Numbered from the stretch's first letter, positions 16,410-25,596 are shown. The stretch is DNA of 64,000 bases from Oscillospiraceae bacterium (GCA_017847835.1 JAGASH010000009.1:62001-126000), one strand, 5' to 3'. The notes: generated by a model from the sequence alone, not told the origin. A program made the numbers and translations.

Positions 16410-16939
16410 TTCTTCTCCCTTTCCTCGTTTTCTTCAACAACTGCACGAACGTGTACAACGTCCGCGTTTTTTTCCTCGTGGGACAGTGTTTTCACTCTGT
16501 GAACCGCCATTCTGATTATTATCGCAATCAGAAGAATATACAGAATAAACCGAAAATTCAAAAGATTTACCGCAATTCCAAGCGAAATCTCCTGAAATGT
16601 CAGCATACTCTCAAATATTATCAACAGCAGCGGCAGTTTTATGAGCGATACCGAAAAAGCATACCAATCGTAGATTTCCTGCGCGTTTTTCTTTGTGATT
16701 TTGTACCGTTTGAACGCGTGGCTTTTCAGCACAAGAACCGCGTAAACCGCAAGAACTCCCAGCGCAAGCGCGGGAAAAATCACCGAAACGGCCGCTCTTT
16801 CACCGCCGATTTGCTCGCCGCTGTTTATAAACCTCTCGGTCATATAGACGATAACCGCCGCTCCCGCAAGCGATATAATGTCGCAGATTATCCGCGACGG
16901 TTTGTAGGAGCGACGGACTGTGATTTTGCCTAGTTTCAT
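16406..16939 (-). CDS. uncharacterised four-helix membrane protein inside the pyr operon
   Basis: 177 residues with about four hydrophobic segments (approx. 20-38, 54-72, 100-116, 128-147) and basic N- and C-terminal tails; the C-terminus ends in an acidic/basic EENEEREKK. I recognise no family. Its start overlaps the carB stop by ATGA, and its own stop overlaps the pyrK start the same way, so it is translationally coupled on both sides and expressed with pyrimidine synthesis. A transport or regulatory role in the pathway is possible but is only inferred from position. Confidence 0.75.
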   Translation of the reverse strand: MKLGKITVRRSYKPSRIICDIISLAGAAVIVYMTERFINSGEQIGGERAAVSVIFPALALGVLAVYAVLVLKSHAFKRYKITKKNAQEIYDWYAFSVSLIKLPLLLIIFESMLTFQEISLGIAVNLLNFRFILYILLIAIIIRMAVHRVKTLSHEEKNADVVHVRAVVEENEEREKK

Positions 16940-19900
16940 ATCTTTGTAATGTCAACAAGCTCGATGTCCGAGATGCTGCGTTTTGCTTCAAGACAATCGA
17001 GCAGCGCGTTTGCGGTATCAATCGCAGTCAGGCACACAATCGAGCGCTCAACCGCTTTTCTTCTCATACGAACGCTGTCGAGCGACGGCTTTCTTCCCGT
17101 TTCCGAGGTCGAGATAACATAGCTTATCTCGCCGCTTTCAAGCAGCGTGATAACATTCGGCTCCTGCTCCTCGTGAATACGGTAAACGTGGTTCGCGGCA
17201 ATCATATTCCTGTTCAGAACCGAAGCTGTGCCGCCTGTCGCGTAAATCTTGAAGCCAAGCTCCTCGAAACGCGAAGCAATCTCGATAATCTCGTTTTTGT
17301 CGCTGTCGCGAACGGAAATCAGCACACCGTAGCTGCCGTCTTTAGAGTTCGGGTTAGGACCGTCCGCGGGGTGAGTGAACTTGTAGCCCGCCGCCATAAG
17401 TCCCTTGTAAAGCGCGTCGCCGAACGTTCTCGCAATGCCGAGGCACTCGCCCGTTGATTTCATCTCCGGACCGAGCTGATTGTCCACATCGTGCAGCTTC
17501 TCAAAGCTGAACACGGGCACTTTCACCGCGATATAATCAGCTTCGCGGTAAAGTCCGCTCTTGTAGCCCATATCCTTGAGCTTTTTGCCGAGAATGATTT
17601 TTGTCGCAAGGTCAACCATAGGAACGCCCGTAACCTTGCTGATGTAAGGCACGGTTCTCGACGAACGCGGGTTTACCTCAATAACGTAAACCTCGTGGTT
17701 GTAGACAACGTACTGAATATTGACAAGACCGATAACGTGGAGCGCTTTCGCGAGCTTTTCCGTGTAATCCACGATAACCTTTTTGATGTGTGCCGAGAGG
17801 TTCTGACACGGGTAAATCGAAATCGAGTCGCCCGAGTGAATTCCCGCGCGCTCAACGTGCTCCATAATGCCGGGGATTACGAAATCCTCGCCGTCGCAGA
17901 TTGCGTCAACCTCGACTTCCGTTCCCATCATATATTTATCGATAAGAACGGGATTTTCCAGCTCGTGGGAGGTGATTATCTTCATATATTCCGAAACATC
18001 GGAGTCGGCGTGCGCGATAATCATATTCTGACCGCCGAGAACATAACTCGGACGAAGCAAAACGGGATAACCGAGCTCATTTGCCGCTTTGAGCGCTTCT
18101 TCCTCGGTAAAGACGGTTTCTCCCTTCGGACGCGGAATGTTGCACTTTTCAAGCAGCTCGTCGAACAGCTCTCTGTCCTCAGCCGCGTCAATATCGGCAG
18201 CCTGCGTTCCAAGAATGCGAACACCCATTTCCGTGAGGTGTTTCGTGAGCTTAATCGCGGTCTGTCCGCCGAACTGAACAACGCAGCCGTACGGCTTTTC
18301 CGTCGCGATAAGCGCCTCAACGTCCTCTTTCGTGAGCGGGTCGAAGTAAAGTCGCGTGCCTGTGTCAAAGTCCGTGGAAACGGTTTCGGGGTTGTTGTTG
18401 CAGATAATCGCTTCGCAGCCCTCTTCCTTCAATGTCCACACGCAGTGAACCGAGCAATAATCGAACTCAATTCCCTGTCCTATGCGAATAGGTCCCGAAC
18501 CGAAAACGATAACCTTTTTCTTGTCGGACGGGTGCTGCTCGATAAACTCAGCAGCCTCGTTCTCGTCGTCAAAATCGTTGTAGAAGTACGGTGTTTCCGC
18601 GGAAAATTCAGCCGCGCAGGTGTCAACCATTTTATAAACCGCGAGCTTTTTCGCAGGGCATTTCTGTCCCGAAATACGCTCAATCGTGCTGTCGAGATAG
18701 CAGTATTTCTTCGCGGTTTCGTATTTCTCAACCGTGAGTTCACCCTCGGCAAGCCACTTTTCAAGCTCGACGAGATTGTTCAGCTTCGCGATAAACCACT
18801 TGTCAATCTTCGTGATTTCGTGAATTCTGTCAATCGAAATTCCGCGCTTCAATGCCTCGAAAACGCAGAACGAGCGGTCAACGTCCACATCATAGAGCTT
18901 CTTTTCAACGGCTTCATCGGAAAGCTCGGTGAAATCGCGCTTTGTGAGCGTGTCCATTCCAAGCTCAATCGAGCGCACCGCTTTTATCATTCCCGCTTCA
19001 AAAGAGGGCGCGATTGCCATAATTTCGCCGGTCGCTTTCATCTGCGTGCCGAGCGTTTTCTTCGCGTAAACAAATTTATCAAAAGGCCATTTCGGGAATT
19101 TAACAACGAGATAATCAAGCGCGGGCTCAAACGCAGCATAAGTTTTTCCCGTAACCTGATTTACGATTTCATCGAGAGTATATCCCACGGCAATTCTCGC
19201 GGCAACCTTTGCTATCGGGTAGCCTGTTGCCTTTGAAGCGAGTGCCGATGAGCGCGAAACACGCGGATTTACCTCGATAACCGCGTACTCGAAGCTGTCG
19301 GGCTTCAGCGCAAACTGACAGTTGCAGCCGCCCTCGACTTTGAGCGCCTGAATAATATCAAGCGCCGCTGTACGGAGCATCTGATATTCCTTATCGGCAA
19401 GCGTAACGCACGGCGCGACAACGATAGAATCGCCAGTGTGAACTCCGACAGGGTCGAAGTTCTCCATTGAGCAGACCGTGATGACGTTGTTTTTGCTGTC
19501 GCGGATAACCTCGAACTCAATTTCTTTCCAGCCCGAAATGCACTTTTCAACCAAAATCTGCGTTATCGGAGAAAGGCGCAGACCGTTTGTCGCGATTTCG
19601 TGGAGTTCCTCGCGGGTTTCAGCGATACCGCCTCCCGTTCCTCCCAAAGTGAACGCGGGACGAACAATTACAGGATAACCGATTTCCTCCGCAAAATCCA
19701 TCGCGTCCTCGAGATTTTCCACAACCTTTGACGGGATACACGGCTGTCCGATTTCTTCCATTGTGTCCTTGAAAGCCTGTCTGTCCTCGGCTTTGTGGAT
19801 TGTTTCGGGATTTGAACCGAGCAGCTTTACGCCGTGTTCGGCAAGAAATCCGCTCTCGGCGAGCTGCATAGAAAGCGTGAGCGCCGTCTGTCCGCCGAGA

Positions 19901-20166
19901 TTTGAAAGCACGCTGTCGGGCTTTTCTATCTCGATAACGCGTTTTACAACGTCAAGCGTGAGCGGCTCGATGTAGATTTTGTCCGCCATATGCTTGTCGG
20001 TCATAATTGTCGCGGGGTTCGAGTTTATCAGAACAACCTCAAGGCCTTCCGCTTTAAGTGCGCGGCAAGCCTGTGTTCCCGCATAGTCAAATTCGGCTGC
20101 CTGTCCGATTACAATAGGTCCCGAGCCGATTACAAGAACCTTTTTTATATCACTTCTCAACGGCAT
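16936..20166 (-). CDS. carB: carbamoyl-phosphate synthase large chain
   Basis: Makes carbamoyl phosphate from bicarbonate, ATP and ammonia delivered by CarA. 1076 residues with the two homologous ATP-grasp halves: the first begins VLVIGSGPIVIGQAAEFDYAG, the second VIVFGSGPIRIGQGIEFDYCS. EVNPRVSRSSALASKATGYPIA and EVNPRSSRTVPYISKVTGVPM are the paired metal/ATP sites. The last ~140 residues are the MGS-like allosteric domain (GVLISVRDSDKNE..IYATGGTA), where UMP and other effectors bind. One base separates it from carA. Confidence 0.97.
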   Translation of the reverse strand: MPLRSDIKKVLVIGSGPIVIGQAAEFDYAGTQACRALKAEGLEVVLINSNPATIMTDKHMADKIYIEPLTLDVVKRVIEIEKPDSVLSNLGGQTALTLSMQLAESGFLAEHGVKLLGSNPETIHKAEDRQAFKDTMEEIGQPCIPSKVVENLEDAMDFAEEIGYPVIVRPAFTLGGTGGGIAETREELHEIATNGLRLSPITQILVEKCISGWKEIEFEVIRDSKNNVITVCSMENFDPVGVHTGDSIVVAPCVTLADKEYQMLRTAALDIIQALKVEGGCNCQFALKPDSFEYAVIEVNPRVSRSSALASKATGYPIAKVAARIAVGYTLDEIVNQVTGKTYAAFEPALDYLVVKFPKWPFDKFVYAKKTLGTQMKATGEIMAIAPSFEAGMIKAVRSIELGMDTLTKRDFTELSDEAVEKKLYDVDVDRSFCVFEALKRGISIDRIHEITKIDKWFIAKLNNLVELEKWLAEGELTVEKYETAKKYCYLDSTIERISGQKCPAKKLAVYKMVDTCAAEFSAETPYFYNDFDDENEAAEFIEQHPSDKKKVIVFGSGPIRIGQGIEFDYCSVHCVWTLKEEGCEAIICNNNPETVSTDFDTGTRLYFDPLTKEDVEALIATEKPYGCVVQFGGQTAIKLTKHLTEMGVRILGTQAADIDAAEDRELFDELLEKCNIPRPKGETVFTEEEALKAANELGYPVLLRPSYVLGGQNMIIAHADSDVSEYMKIITSHELENPVLIDKYMMGTEVEVDAICDGEDFVIPGIMEHVERAGIHSGDSISIYPCQNLSAHIKKVIVDYTEKLAKALHVIGLVNIQYVVYNHEVYVIEVNPRSSRTVPYISKVTGVPMVDLATKIILGKKLKDMGYKSGLYREADYIAVKVPVFSFEKLHDVDNQLGPEMKSTGECLGIARTFGDALYKGLMAAGYKFTHPADGPNPNSKDGSYGVLISVRDSDKNEIIEIASRFEELGFKIYATGGTASVLNRNMIAANHVYRIHEEQEPNVITLLESGEISYVISTSETGRKPSLDSVRMRRKAVERSIVCLTAIDTANALLDCLEAKRSISDIELVDITKI

Positions 20167-20167
20167 A

Positions 20168-21259
20168 TCATTTACCCTCCATCAGCTGAATAAACTCATC
20201 GAACAAATACGATGTGTCGTGCGGTCCTCCGCACGCTTCGGGGTGAAACTGAACCGTGAAAGCAGGCGCGTTTTTATAGCGGATACCTTCGCAGGTGCCG
20301 TCGTTGTTGTTGATGTGGCTGATTTCGCCCGTCGCTTCGGGAAGCGTTTCTGCAACAACCGCATAGCCGTGATTTTGCGACGTGATAAACGTGCGGTCAA
20401 TCGCAAGGTCCTTTACGGGCTGATTTCCGCCGCGGTGACCGTACTTCATCTTCGTCGTGGAAGCGCCGTTTGCAAGCGCAAGAAGCTGATGTCCCAGACA
20501 AATCCCGAAAGTGGGAATTTGCGCGGAAATAAGCTCACGCAGCGTGTTTATCGAAACGGGATTTTGCTTGGGGTCGCCGGGACCGTTTGAGAGCATAATT
20601 CCGTCGGGATTGAGGGCTTTGATTTCCTCGGCAGAGGTGTCGTGCGGGACAACCGTGACGTTGCAGCCGCGTTTTATAAGCTCTCGTCTGATATTGAACT
20701 TGTAGCCGTAGTCAATCAAAACCACGTTATACTTCGCGTTTTCCGCTTCAAAAGTCTGCTTTTCCTTAACGCTGACTTTCGGCACGGGCGGCTCTTCCTT
20801 GTAATTTCTGATTTCTTCAAGGAGCGCGTCCTTATCAAAATCCCCGCAGACAATCGCGCCGTTCATAACACCGAATTCGCGGATAATTCTCGTCAGTTTT
20901 CTCGTGTCGATATCATAAATTCCGACAATTCCGTGCGATTTTATATAGTCGTTGAGATTGCCCTCGCAGCGGAAATTTGACGGAAAATCGCAGTACTCGC
21001 GGACGATATATCCCGAAACCACGCTCCCGTTGCTCTCGGGGTCGATTTTGTTTACGCCGTAGTTTCCGATAAGCGGGAAAGTCTGCGTTATAATCTGTCC
21101 GCAGTAGGACGGGTCGGTGAGCGTTTCCTGATAACCCGTCATCGCTGTCGTGAACACGATTTCACCCAGCACCTTTCCCTCAGCGCCGAACGATTTTCCC
21201 TCGAAAACCGTTCCGTCAGCCAAAACCAAGCTCGCTTTCTTTTTGTTCTCAAAAATCAT
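20168..21259 (-). CDS. carA: carbamoyl-phosphate synthase small chain
   Basis: Glutamine amidotransferase subunit feeding ammonia to CarB. The N-terminal CPSase_sm domain starts ASLVLADGTVFEGKSFG. The C-terminal class I GATase has the intact triad: Cys in FGICLGHQLLALA, then His and Glu in TVQFHPEACGGPHD. The substrate segment SNGPGDPKQ is also conserved. 363 residues, normal length. carA follows pyrF after 11 bases and is followed by carB after one base. Confidence 0.97.
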   Translation of the reverse strand: MIFENKKKASLVLADGTVFEGKSFGAEGKVLGEIVFTTAMTGYQETLTDPSYCGQIITQTFPLIGNYGVNKIDPESNGSVVSGYIVREYCDFPSNFRCEGNLNDYIKSHGIVGIYDIDTRKLTRIIREFGVMNGAIVCGDFDKDALLEEIRNYKEEPPVPKVSVKEKQTFEAENAKYNVVLIDYGYKFNIRRELIKRGCNVTVVPHDTSAEEIKALNPDGIMLSNGPGDPKQNPVSINTLRELISAQIPTFGICLGHQLLALANGASTTKMKYGHRGGNQPVKDLAIDRTFITSQNHGYAVVAETLPEATGEISHINNNDGTCEGIRYKNAPAFTVQFHPEACGGPHDTSYLFDEFIQLMEGK

Positions 21260-21270
21260 TTTTTTGCTCC

Positions 21271-22206
21271 TTAACCGTTTACAACGATTTTTCCGACCTG
21301 CGCCATAATTTCATCGCGCATACGGATTGCTTCTCTGCGCGCTGCCTCAGCGAATTCGTGCTCGCTGACTTTCTGTTTCTGATAAGCGCACATAATTCCT
21401 CTGGAACTGTTTACAATGCCGCCCAAGCCGTTCTTGTCGAACGCGCCCGCGATATCTGCGGCAGTCGCTCCCTGAGCGCCATAGCCCGGAATAAGGAAGA
21501 ACGTGTTCGGCAAAAGCGCACGCAAGGTCTTTATCTGCTCGGGATAGGTTGCGCCGACAACCGCTCCCACACCGCTGTAACCGTACACTCCCGGAAGCTC
21601 CTCGCCCCATTTTTCGCACATTTTGCCCATAACCTCGTATACGGGCTCGCCGTCAATCAGCCTGTCCTGAAGCTCACCGCTTGACGGATTTGAGGTCTTG
21701 ACGAGAACGAAAATTCCCTTGTCGTTCTCCGAGCAAATCTTCAGAAGCGGCTTAATTCCGTCACTTCCGAGATAACCGTTTACCGTGAGCGCGTCGCCCA
21801 GAAACGGCTCAATCTCGGTTGAACCGACCTTGACTTTTCCGAGGTGAGCGGCAGCATACGCTTCCATTGTCGTGCCGATATCGTTGCGCTTGCCGTCCGT
21901 GATGACGTACATTCCCTTTGAGCGCGCGTACTCCTGCGTTTTGTAGAGCGTTTTCATACCCGCAGCGCCGTACATCTCGTAATAAGCAGCCTGCGGTTTA
22001 ACCGCGGGAACGATGTCATAAAGCGCGTCAATCAGCCCTTTGTTGAACTCGAGCAGCGCCTTTGCAGCACCTTTGAGCGTTTCGCCGTACTTTTCAAAGC
22101 AGCGCTTTCTGATGTACTCGGGGACGTAATCCAGCTTCGGGTCAAGTCCCGCAACGGTGGGGTTTTGCATTTGTTCGATTTTCTCAATCAAGCGGTCAAG
22201 TGACAT
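21271..22206 (-). CDS. pyrF: orotidine 5'-phosphate decarboxylase (long, type 2 form)
   Basis: Last step of UMP synthesis: decarboxylates OMP. 311 residues, the longer type-2 family. Signatures are AGLDPKLDYVPEY at the N-terminus, the catalytic DGKRNDIG loop, ALTVNGYLGSDG, and FLIPGYGAQGATAADIAGAFD with the phosphate-binding GIVNSSRGIM at the C-terminus. It lies 12 bases after pyrC in the run. The enzyme upstream in the pathway (PyrE) is not in the window. Confidence 0.95.
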   Translation of the reverse strand: MSLDRLIEKIEQMQNPTVAGLDPKLDYVPEYIRKRCFEKYGETLKGAAKALLEFNKGLIDALYDIVPAVKPQAAYYEMYGAAGMKTLYKTQEYARSKGMYVITDGKRNDIGTTMEAYAAAHLGKVKVGSTEIEPFLGDALTVNGYLGSDGIKPLLKICSENDKGIFVLVKTSNPSSGELQDRLIDGEPVYEVMGKMCEKWGEELPGVYGYSGVGAVVGATYPEQIKTLRALLPNTFFLIPGYGAQGATAADIAGAFDKNGLGGIVNSSRGIMCAYQKQKVSEHEFAEAARREAIRMRDEIMAQVGKIVVNG

Positions 22207-22218
22207 AATTTCTTCTCC

Positions 22219-23490
22219 TTACTTATCTTCATAGACGATTTTTCCGTCTACAATGGTCTTTTTAACTCTGCCTTTAAACGTCATACCCTTGAAGCAGGTG
22301 TTCTTTGATTTGCCGTGGAGCTTTTCGGGGTCAACCGTCCATTCCTCGTTCAAATCAACAATCGCGATATCTGCGGGCTCGCCCTCGCTGAAATTGCCGC
22401 CCGGAATATTAAGAATTTTGCGCGGGTTCACGCACATAAGCCTTACAATCTTTGAAAGCGTGAGCTTTCCCGTGTGATAAAGCTGCGTAAGCGTCACCGC
22501 AAGCGATGTTTCCAGCCCGACAACACCATTCGGTGCTTTCTCGAAATCGGCTTTTTCCTCGGGAGAGTGAGGCGCGTGGTCAGTGACGATACAGTCAATC
22601 GTGCCGTCGCAGACGCCCTCGGTTATCGCCTCAACGTCCTCAATTGTTCTGAGCGGAGGGTTCATTCGGTAATCCGCGTCGCGCGAAAGCAGCTTTTCAT
22701 CGGTCATCGTGAAATAATGCGGGCAGGTTTCGGAAGTCACCATTACACCGTAACGCGCCGCTATTCTCAGAAGCAGCATACTTGTTGCCGTGGAAACGTG
22801 CGCGATGTGAATGGGCATTTCCAAGTCCCCCGCAAGCACAATTTCGCGCGCTGTCGAGATATCCTCGGAAATGCGGTGCATTCCCTTAACACCGAGCTCC
22901 TTTGAAACCTTGCCGCTGTTGATAATTCCACCCGCGACAACGTCCTGGTCCTCGCAGTGCGAGATAACTTTCAGTCCCGCATAGTGCGCCTTGACAAGAG
23001 CCTGAGCCATCATTTTCGCGTTTTTCACGGGCTTTCCGTCATCGGAAACCGCAACGCAGCCCGCTTTTCTCAGCTCCTCGAAATCGCACAGCTCGTCGCC
23101 TTTCAGACCTTTTGTTATGCAGCCAACGGGATAAACCTTGACTTTCGACTGCTTTGCCTTATCGAGAATGTACTTCACGGTTTTGGCATTGTCCACAACA
23201 GGGGTTGTGTTCGGCATACAAGCAACCGCTGTTACTCCTCCCGCAGCGGCAGCGTTTCCGCCTGTGATGATGTCCTCCTTGTGGGTTTGTCCGGGGTCGC
23301 GCAGGTGAACGTGCATATCGCAAATTCCCGGAATAACCGTAAGTCCCGTGCAGTCAATCACCTCGTCTGCGTTTTCCGCGATATCCGGCGCGCACTTTAC
23401 GATAACTCCGTCCTCCGCGAGAATATCCGCCGTTCCCTCAAAGCCGTTCGCATTATCCACAACATATCCGTTTTTCAGCAAAAGCTTCAT
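22219..23490 (-). CDS. pyrC: dihydroorotase
   Basis: Cyclises carbamoyl aspartate to dihydroorotate. Start at ATG 23488-23490 (MKLLLKNGYVV), chosen because TAGGAG lies 7 bases upstream; the longer open frame has no RBS and would run into pyrR. Zinc ligands are visible in CDMHVHLRDPG (about residue 60), ISHCED, IAHVST and VTDHAPHSPEEK. The C-terminal part has NPRKILNIPGG and VDLNEEWTVDP as in the class I (Bacillus-type) dihydroorotase. 423 residues. The next gene in the pathway step before it, pyrB, is absent here. Confidence 0.95.
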   Translation of the reverse strand: MKLLLKNGYVVDNANGFEGTADILAEDGVIVKCAPDIAENADEVIDCTGLTVIPGICDMHVHLRDPGQTHKEDIITGGNAAAAGGVTAVACMPNTTPVVDNAKTVKYILDKAKQSKVKVYPVGCITKGLKGDELCDFEELRKAGCVAVSDDGKPVKNAKMMAQALVKAHYAGLKVISHCEDQDVVAGGIINSGKVSKELGVKGMHRISEDISTAREIVLAGDLEMPIHIAHVSTATSMLLLRIAARYGVMVTSETCPHYFTMTDEKLLSRDADYRMNPPLRTIEDVEAITEGVCDGTIDCIVTDHAPHSPEEKADFEKAPNGVVGLETSLAVTLTQLYHTGKLTLSKIVRLMCVNPRKILNIPGGNFSEGEPADIAIVDLNEEWTVDPEKLHGKSKNTCFKGMTFKGRVKKTIVDGKIVYEDK

Positions 23491-23504
23491 ATCTTCTCCT
23501 ATCT

Positions 23505-24062
23505 TCAGCCCGAAGCGCCGTTTTCGGCAGCCTCGCAAATTACAACCTTATCCGCTCCGTCTATTTCCTTAACCATAACCCGAACCTTCTCGCTGTGAGA
23601 AGTCGGCAGGTTTTTCCCGATATAGTCCGCTCTTATCGGCAGCTCTCTGTGACCTCTGTCAATCAGCACGGCAAGCTGTATCACCTTCGGTCTGCCGCGT
23701 GACACAAGCGCGTCCATTGCCGCTCTCGCCGAGCGCCCCGTGAAAATCACGTCGTCGATTATCACAACGTGCTTTCCCGTGATGTCAAAATCAATCTTGC
23801 TTGCGTCGTCCTCACCGCGTCTGCGCTCGTCGTCGCGAAACGGTGTTATGTCAAGCAGTCCCGTGGGAATTTCACGCTTTTCGTTTTCGGCAATTTTCGC
23901 CGCAATCCTCTTTGCAAGCACCGCTCCCCGCGAATAAATCCCCACAAGGCAAAGATTATCCGCGCCGTGACTGCGCTCGATTATCTCAAAGGAAATCCGC
24001 GTTATCGCACGCGAAACCGCGTTTTCATCGAGAATTTCCGCTTTTACCGCAAGTTCCTCCAC
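23505..24062 (-). CDS. pyrR: PyrR, pyrimidine attenuation regulator / uracil phosphoribosyltransferase
   Basis: UMP-sensing RNA-binding attenuator that usually retains uracil phosphoribosyltransferase activity. Start set at GTG 24060-24062 (VEELAVKAEIL), with AGGAGG nine bases upstream. The earlier in-frame ATG at 24089 lies directly on the T-run of the leader terminator and has no RBS. The family start KAEILDENAVSRAITRISFEI follows, and the PRPP-binding motif VVIIDDVIFTGRSARAA is near residue 100. The 185-residue length matches PyrR. First gene of the operon. Its position right after a terminator hairpin is the classic arrangement for PyrR autoregulation. Confidence 0.93.
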   Translation of the reverse strand: MEELAVKAEILDENAVSRAITRISFEIIERSHGADNLCLVGIYSRGAVLAKRIAAKIAENEKREIPTGLLDITPFRDDERRRGEDDASKIDFDITGKHVVIIDDVIFTGRSARAAMDALVSRGRPKVIQLAVLIDRGHRELPIRADYIGKNLPTSHSEKVRVMVKEIDGADKVVICEAAENGASG

Positions 24063-24222
24063 CCGCGCATTCCTCCTAAAATTTTCCATAAAAAAACCGC
24101 GTATAAACGCGGCAAAAGGCTAGATTTATTCCCAAAACGCGGATTATCCGCGCGGAATTACCACAAAATCCAAACCTTGTCGGCGTCGCCGCACCGACTT
24201 AAAAGCCGCTGATTTCGTATCT
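24063..24222 (-). promoter_or_regulatory. pyr operon leader with attenuator-like hairpins
   Basis: About 160 bases between the predicted transcription start and the pyrR GTG. In RNA order they contain: a GTCGG/CCGAC hairpin (24179-24198 region); a perfect CGCGGA/TCCGCG hairpin (24138-24152); and a terminator with CCGCGT/ACGCGG stem (24097-24112) followed by seven U (24090-24096) just before the pyrR RBS. The CGCGG of the second hairpin can pair instead with the CCGCG arm of the terminator, the antiterminator logic expected for PyrR control. I could not identify the PyrR-binding loop consensus with certainty. Confidence 0.7.
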
Positions 24223-24228
24223 CTATAC

Positions 24229-24257
24229 ATTATAATAGAAAAACGCGGTTTTGTCAA
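24229..24257 (-). promoter_or_regulatory. promoter of the pyr operon
   Basis: On the minus strand, perfect TTGACA (24252-24257) and TATAAT (24229-24234) with a 17-base spacer. Predicted start near 24222. Confidence 0.9.
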
Positions 24258-24335
24258 GGGGAAAACGCAGTTTTCGGCAATTTTTTTGTATTTTCCCGCC
24301 GATTTTCTCGTCCACTTTTTTCACCTCAAATTGAG

Positions 24336-24365
24336 AAAAACCCGAGCGCAAAACTCGGGTTTTCG
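24336..24365 (-). terminator. terminator after the flavodiiron gene
   Basis: AAAACCCGAG pairs with CTCGGGTTTT (stem about 24337-24363), with a T-run on the minus strand just past the stop at 24372. Confidence 0.8.
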
Positions 24366-24371
24366 TGTATT

Positions 24372-25532
24372 TTACTGCATAAGTTCCTTTACAAGCGCGT
24401 CAAGCTGCGCGTCGTTCTCGGGAGCGAGCGCGGATTTCAGCGTAACGGTAGTTTCGGTAAATGTGATGTTCTTGGAGTTCTCGAACAGCTTCTTGATAAC
24501 CTTTGCCGCGGTCGGCGCCCACGAACCGTTCTCGATGATACCGATAAGACGGTTCTGATAGTTTCTCTCAACAAGGTGAGCGATGAACTCGCGCATTGTC
24601 GGGAAAGCGTCGGCATTGTAGGTCGTTGTCGCAAGGACAAGCTTTCCATAGCGGAACGCGTCCTCGACAGCCTCAGCCCAGTCGTCGCGCGCCAAATCCG
24701 TCACGGCAACCTTCGGGCAGCCCGCAGCTTTCAGCTTTTCCGCGAGAAGCAGAGCCGCTTTCTTCGTGTGACCGTAAACCGATGTGTACGCAACGCAGAC
24801 GCCCTCGCTCTCAACGCCATAGCTCGACCAGGTGTTGTATGTATCAAGATAATAGCCGAGATTTTCGGTGAGGACGGGACCGTGAAGCGGGAGAATTTTC
24901 TCGATGTCAAGACCGGCAGCCTTTTTCAGAACAGCCTGAACCTGCGCGCCGTACTTGCCGACGATACCGAAATAATAGCGTCTTGCCTCGCAAGCCCAGC
25001 CCTCGGGATCAACAACGTCGTTTGCGCCGAATTTGCCGAAGCCGTCAGCCGAGAAAAGCGCCTTGTCAACATTGTCGTAGGTCATAATAACCTCGGGCCA
25101 GTGTACCATAGGAGCTGTGATAAAGGTAAGCTCGTGCTTGCCGAGAGAGAGCTTGTCGCCCTCGCCGACAACAACCTGCTTGTCCTTGAAATCATTGCCG
25201 AAGAACTGTCCCATCATCACGAAAGCCTTCGCAGAGGCAACGATTTTCGCCTCGGGATAACGCTCCGCGAAAACCGCGATATTTGCCGAGTGGTCGGGCT
25301 CCATGTGCTGAACAACGAGGTAGTCGGGCTTTCTGCCGCCGAGCTCCTTTTCGAGATTTCCGAGCCACTCCTCGCCGAAATTCGCCTCAACCGTGTCCAT
25401 AACCGCGATTTTCTCGTCAAGAATAACATAAGAATTGTAAGCCATACCGTTCGGCACGTCGTACATTCCCTCAAACAAATCAACCTCGTGGTCGTTTACA
25501 CCTATGTATTTTATGTCCTTTGAAACTTCCAT
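24372..25532 (-). CDS. FprA-family flavodiiron protein (oxygen/NO reductase)
   Basis: Four-electron reduction of O2 to water, or of NO to N2O, as a detoxifying enzyme in anaerobes. Start at ATG 25530-25532 (MEVSKDIKYIG), preceded by GGAGG. The N-terminal metallo-beta-lactamase domain (about 1-245) has the di-iron ligands HMEPDHSAN (about 80-88), a second His in APMVHWPEV, DGFGKF and LPLHGPVL. The C-terminal flavodoxin domain starts AYTSVYGHTKKAA (FMN loop). 386 residues, the core two-domain form without rubredoxin. It has its own promoter and terminator. The electron donor is not evident nearby; the flavodoxin at 3080 is distant. Confidence 0.93.
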   Translation of the reverse strand: MEVSKDIKYIGVNDHEVDLFEGMYDVPNGMAYNSYVILDEKIAVMDTVEANFGEEWLGNLEKELGGRKPDYLVVQHMEPDHSANIAVFAERYPEAKIVASAKAFVMMGQFFGNDFKDKQVVVGEGDKLSLGKHELTFITAPMVHWPEVIMTYDNVDKALFSADGFGKFGANDVVDPEGWACEARRYYFGIVGKYGAQVQAVLKKAAGLDIEKILPLHGPVLTENLGYYLDTYNTWSSYGVESEGVCVAYTSVYGHTKKAALLLAEKLKAAGCPKVAVTDLARDDWAEAVEDAFRYGKLVLATTTYNADAFPTMREFIAHLVERNYQNRLIGIIENGSWAPTAAKVIKKLFENSKNITFTETTVTLKSALAPENDAQLDALVKELMQ

Positions 25533-25567
25533 ATTTATCCTCCGAAATGCTTTTATTTTACATAGAA

Positions 25568-25596
25568 ATTGTATCACATTTTTAGCTTTTTGTCAA
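25568..25596 (-). promoter_or_regulatory. promoter of the flavodiiron gene
   Basis: On the minus strand, TTGACA (25591-25596) and TACAAT (25568-25573) with 17-base spacing. Confidence 0.8.

Noticed and set aside
17491-19236. Long open frame opposite carB
   Set aside because: It is an antisense shadow of a conserved gene, made by codon bias; no RBS or family match. The same holds for the long frames opposite the activase (32337-33572, 34359-35195).
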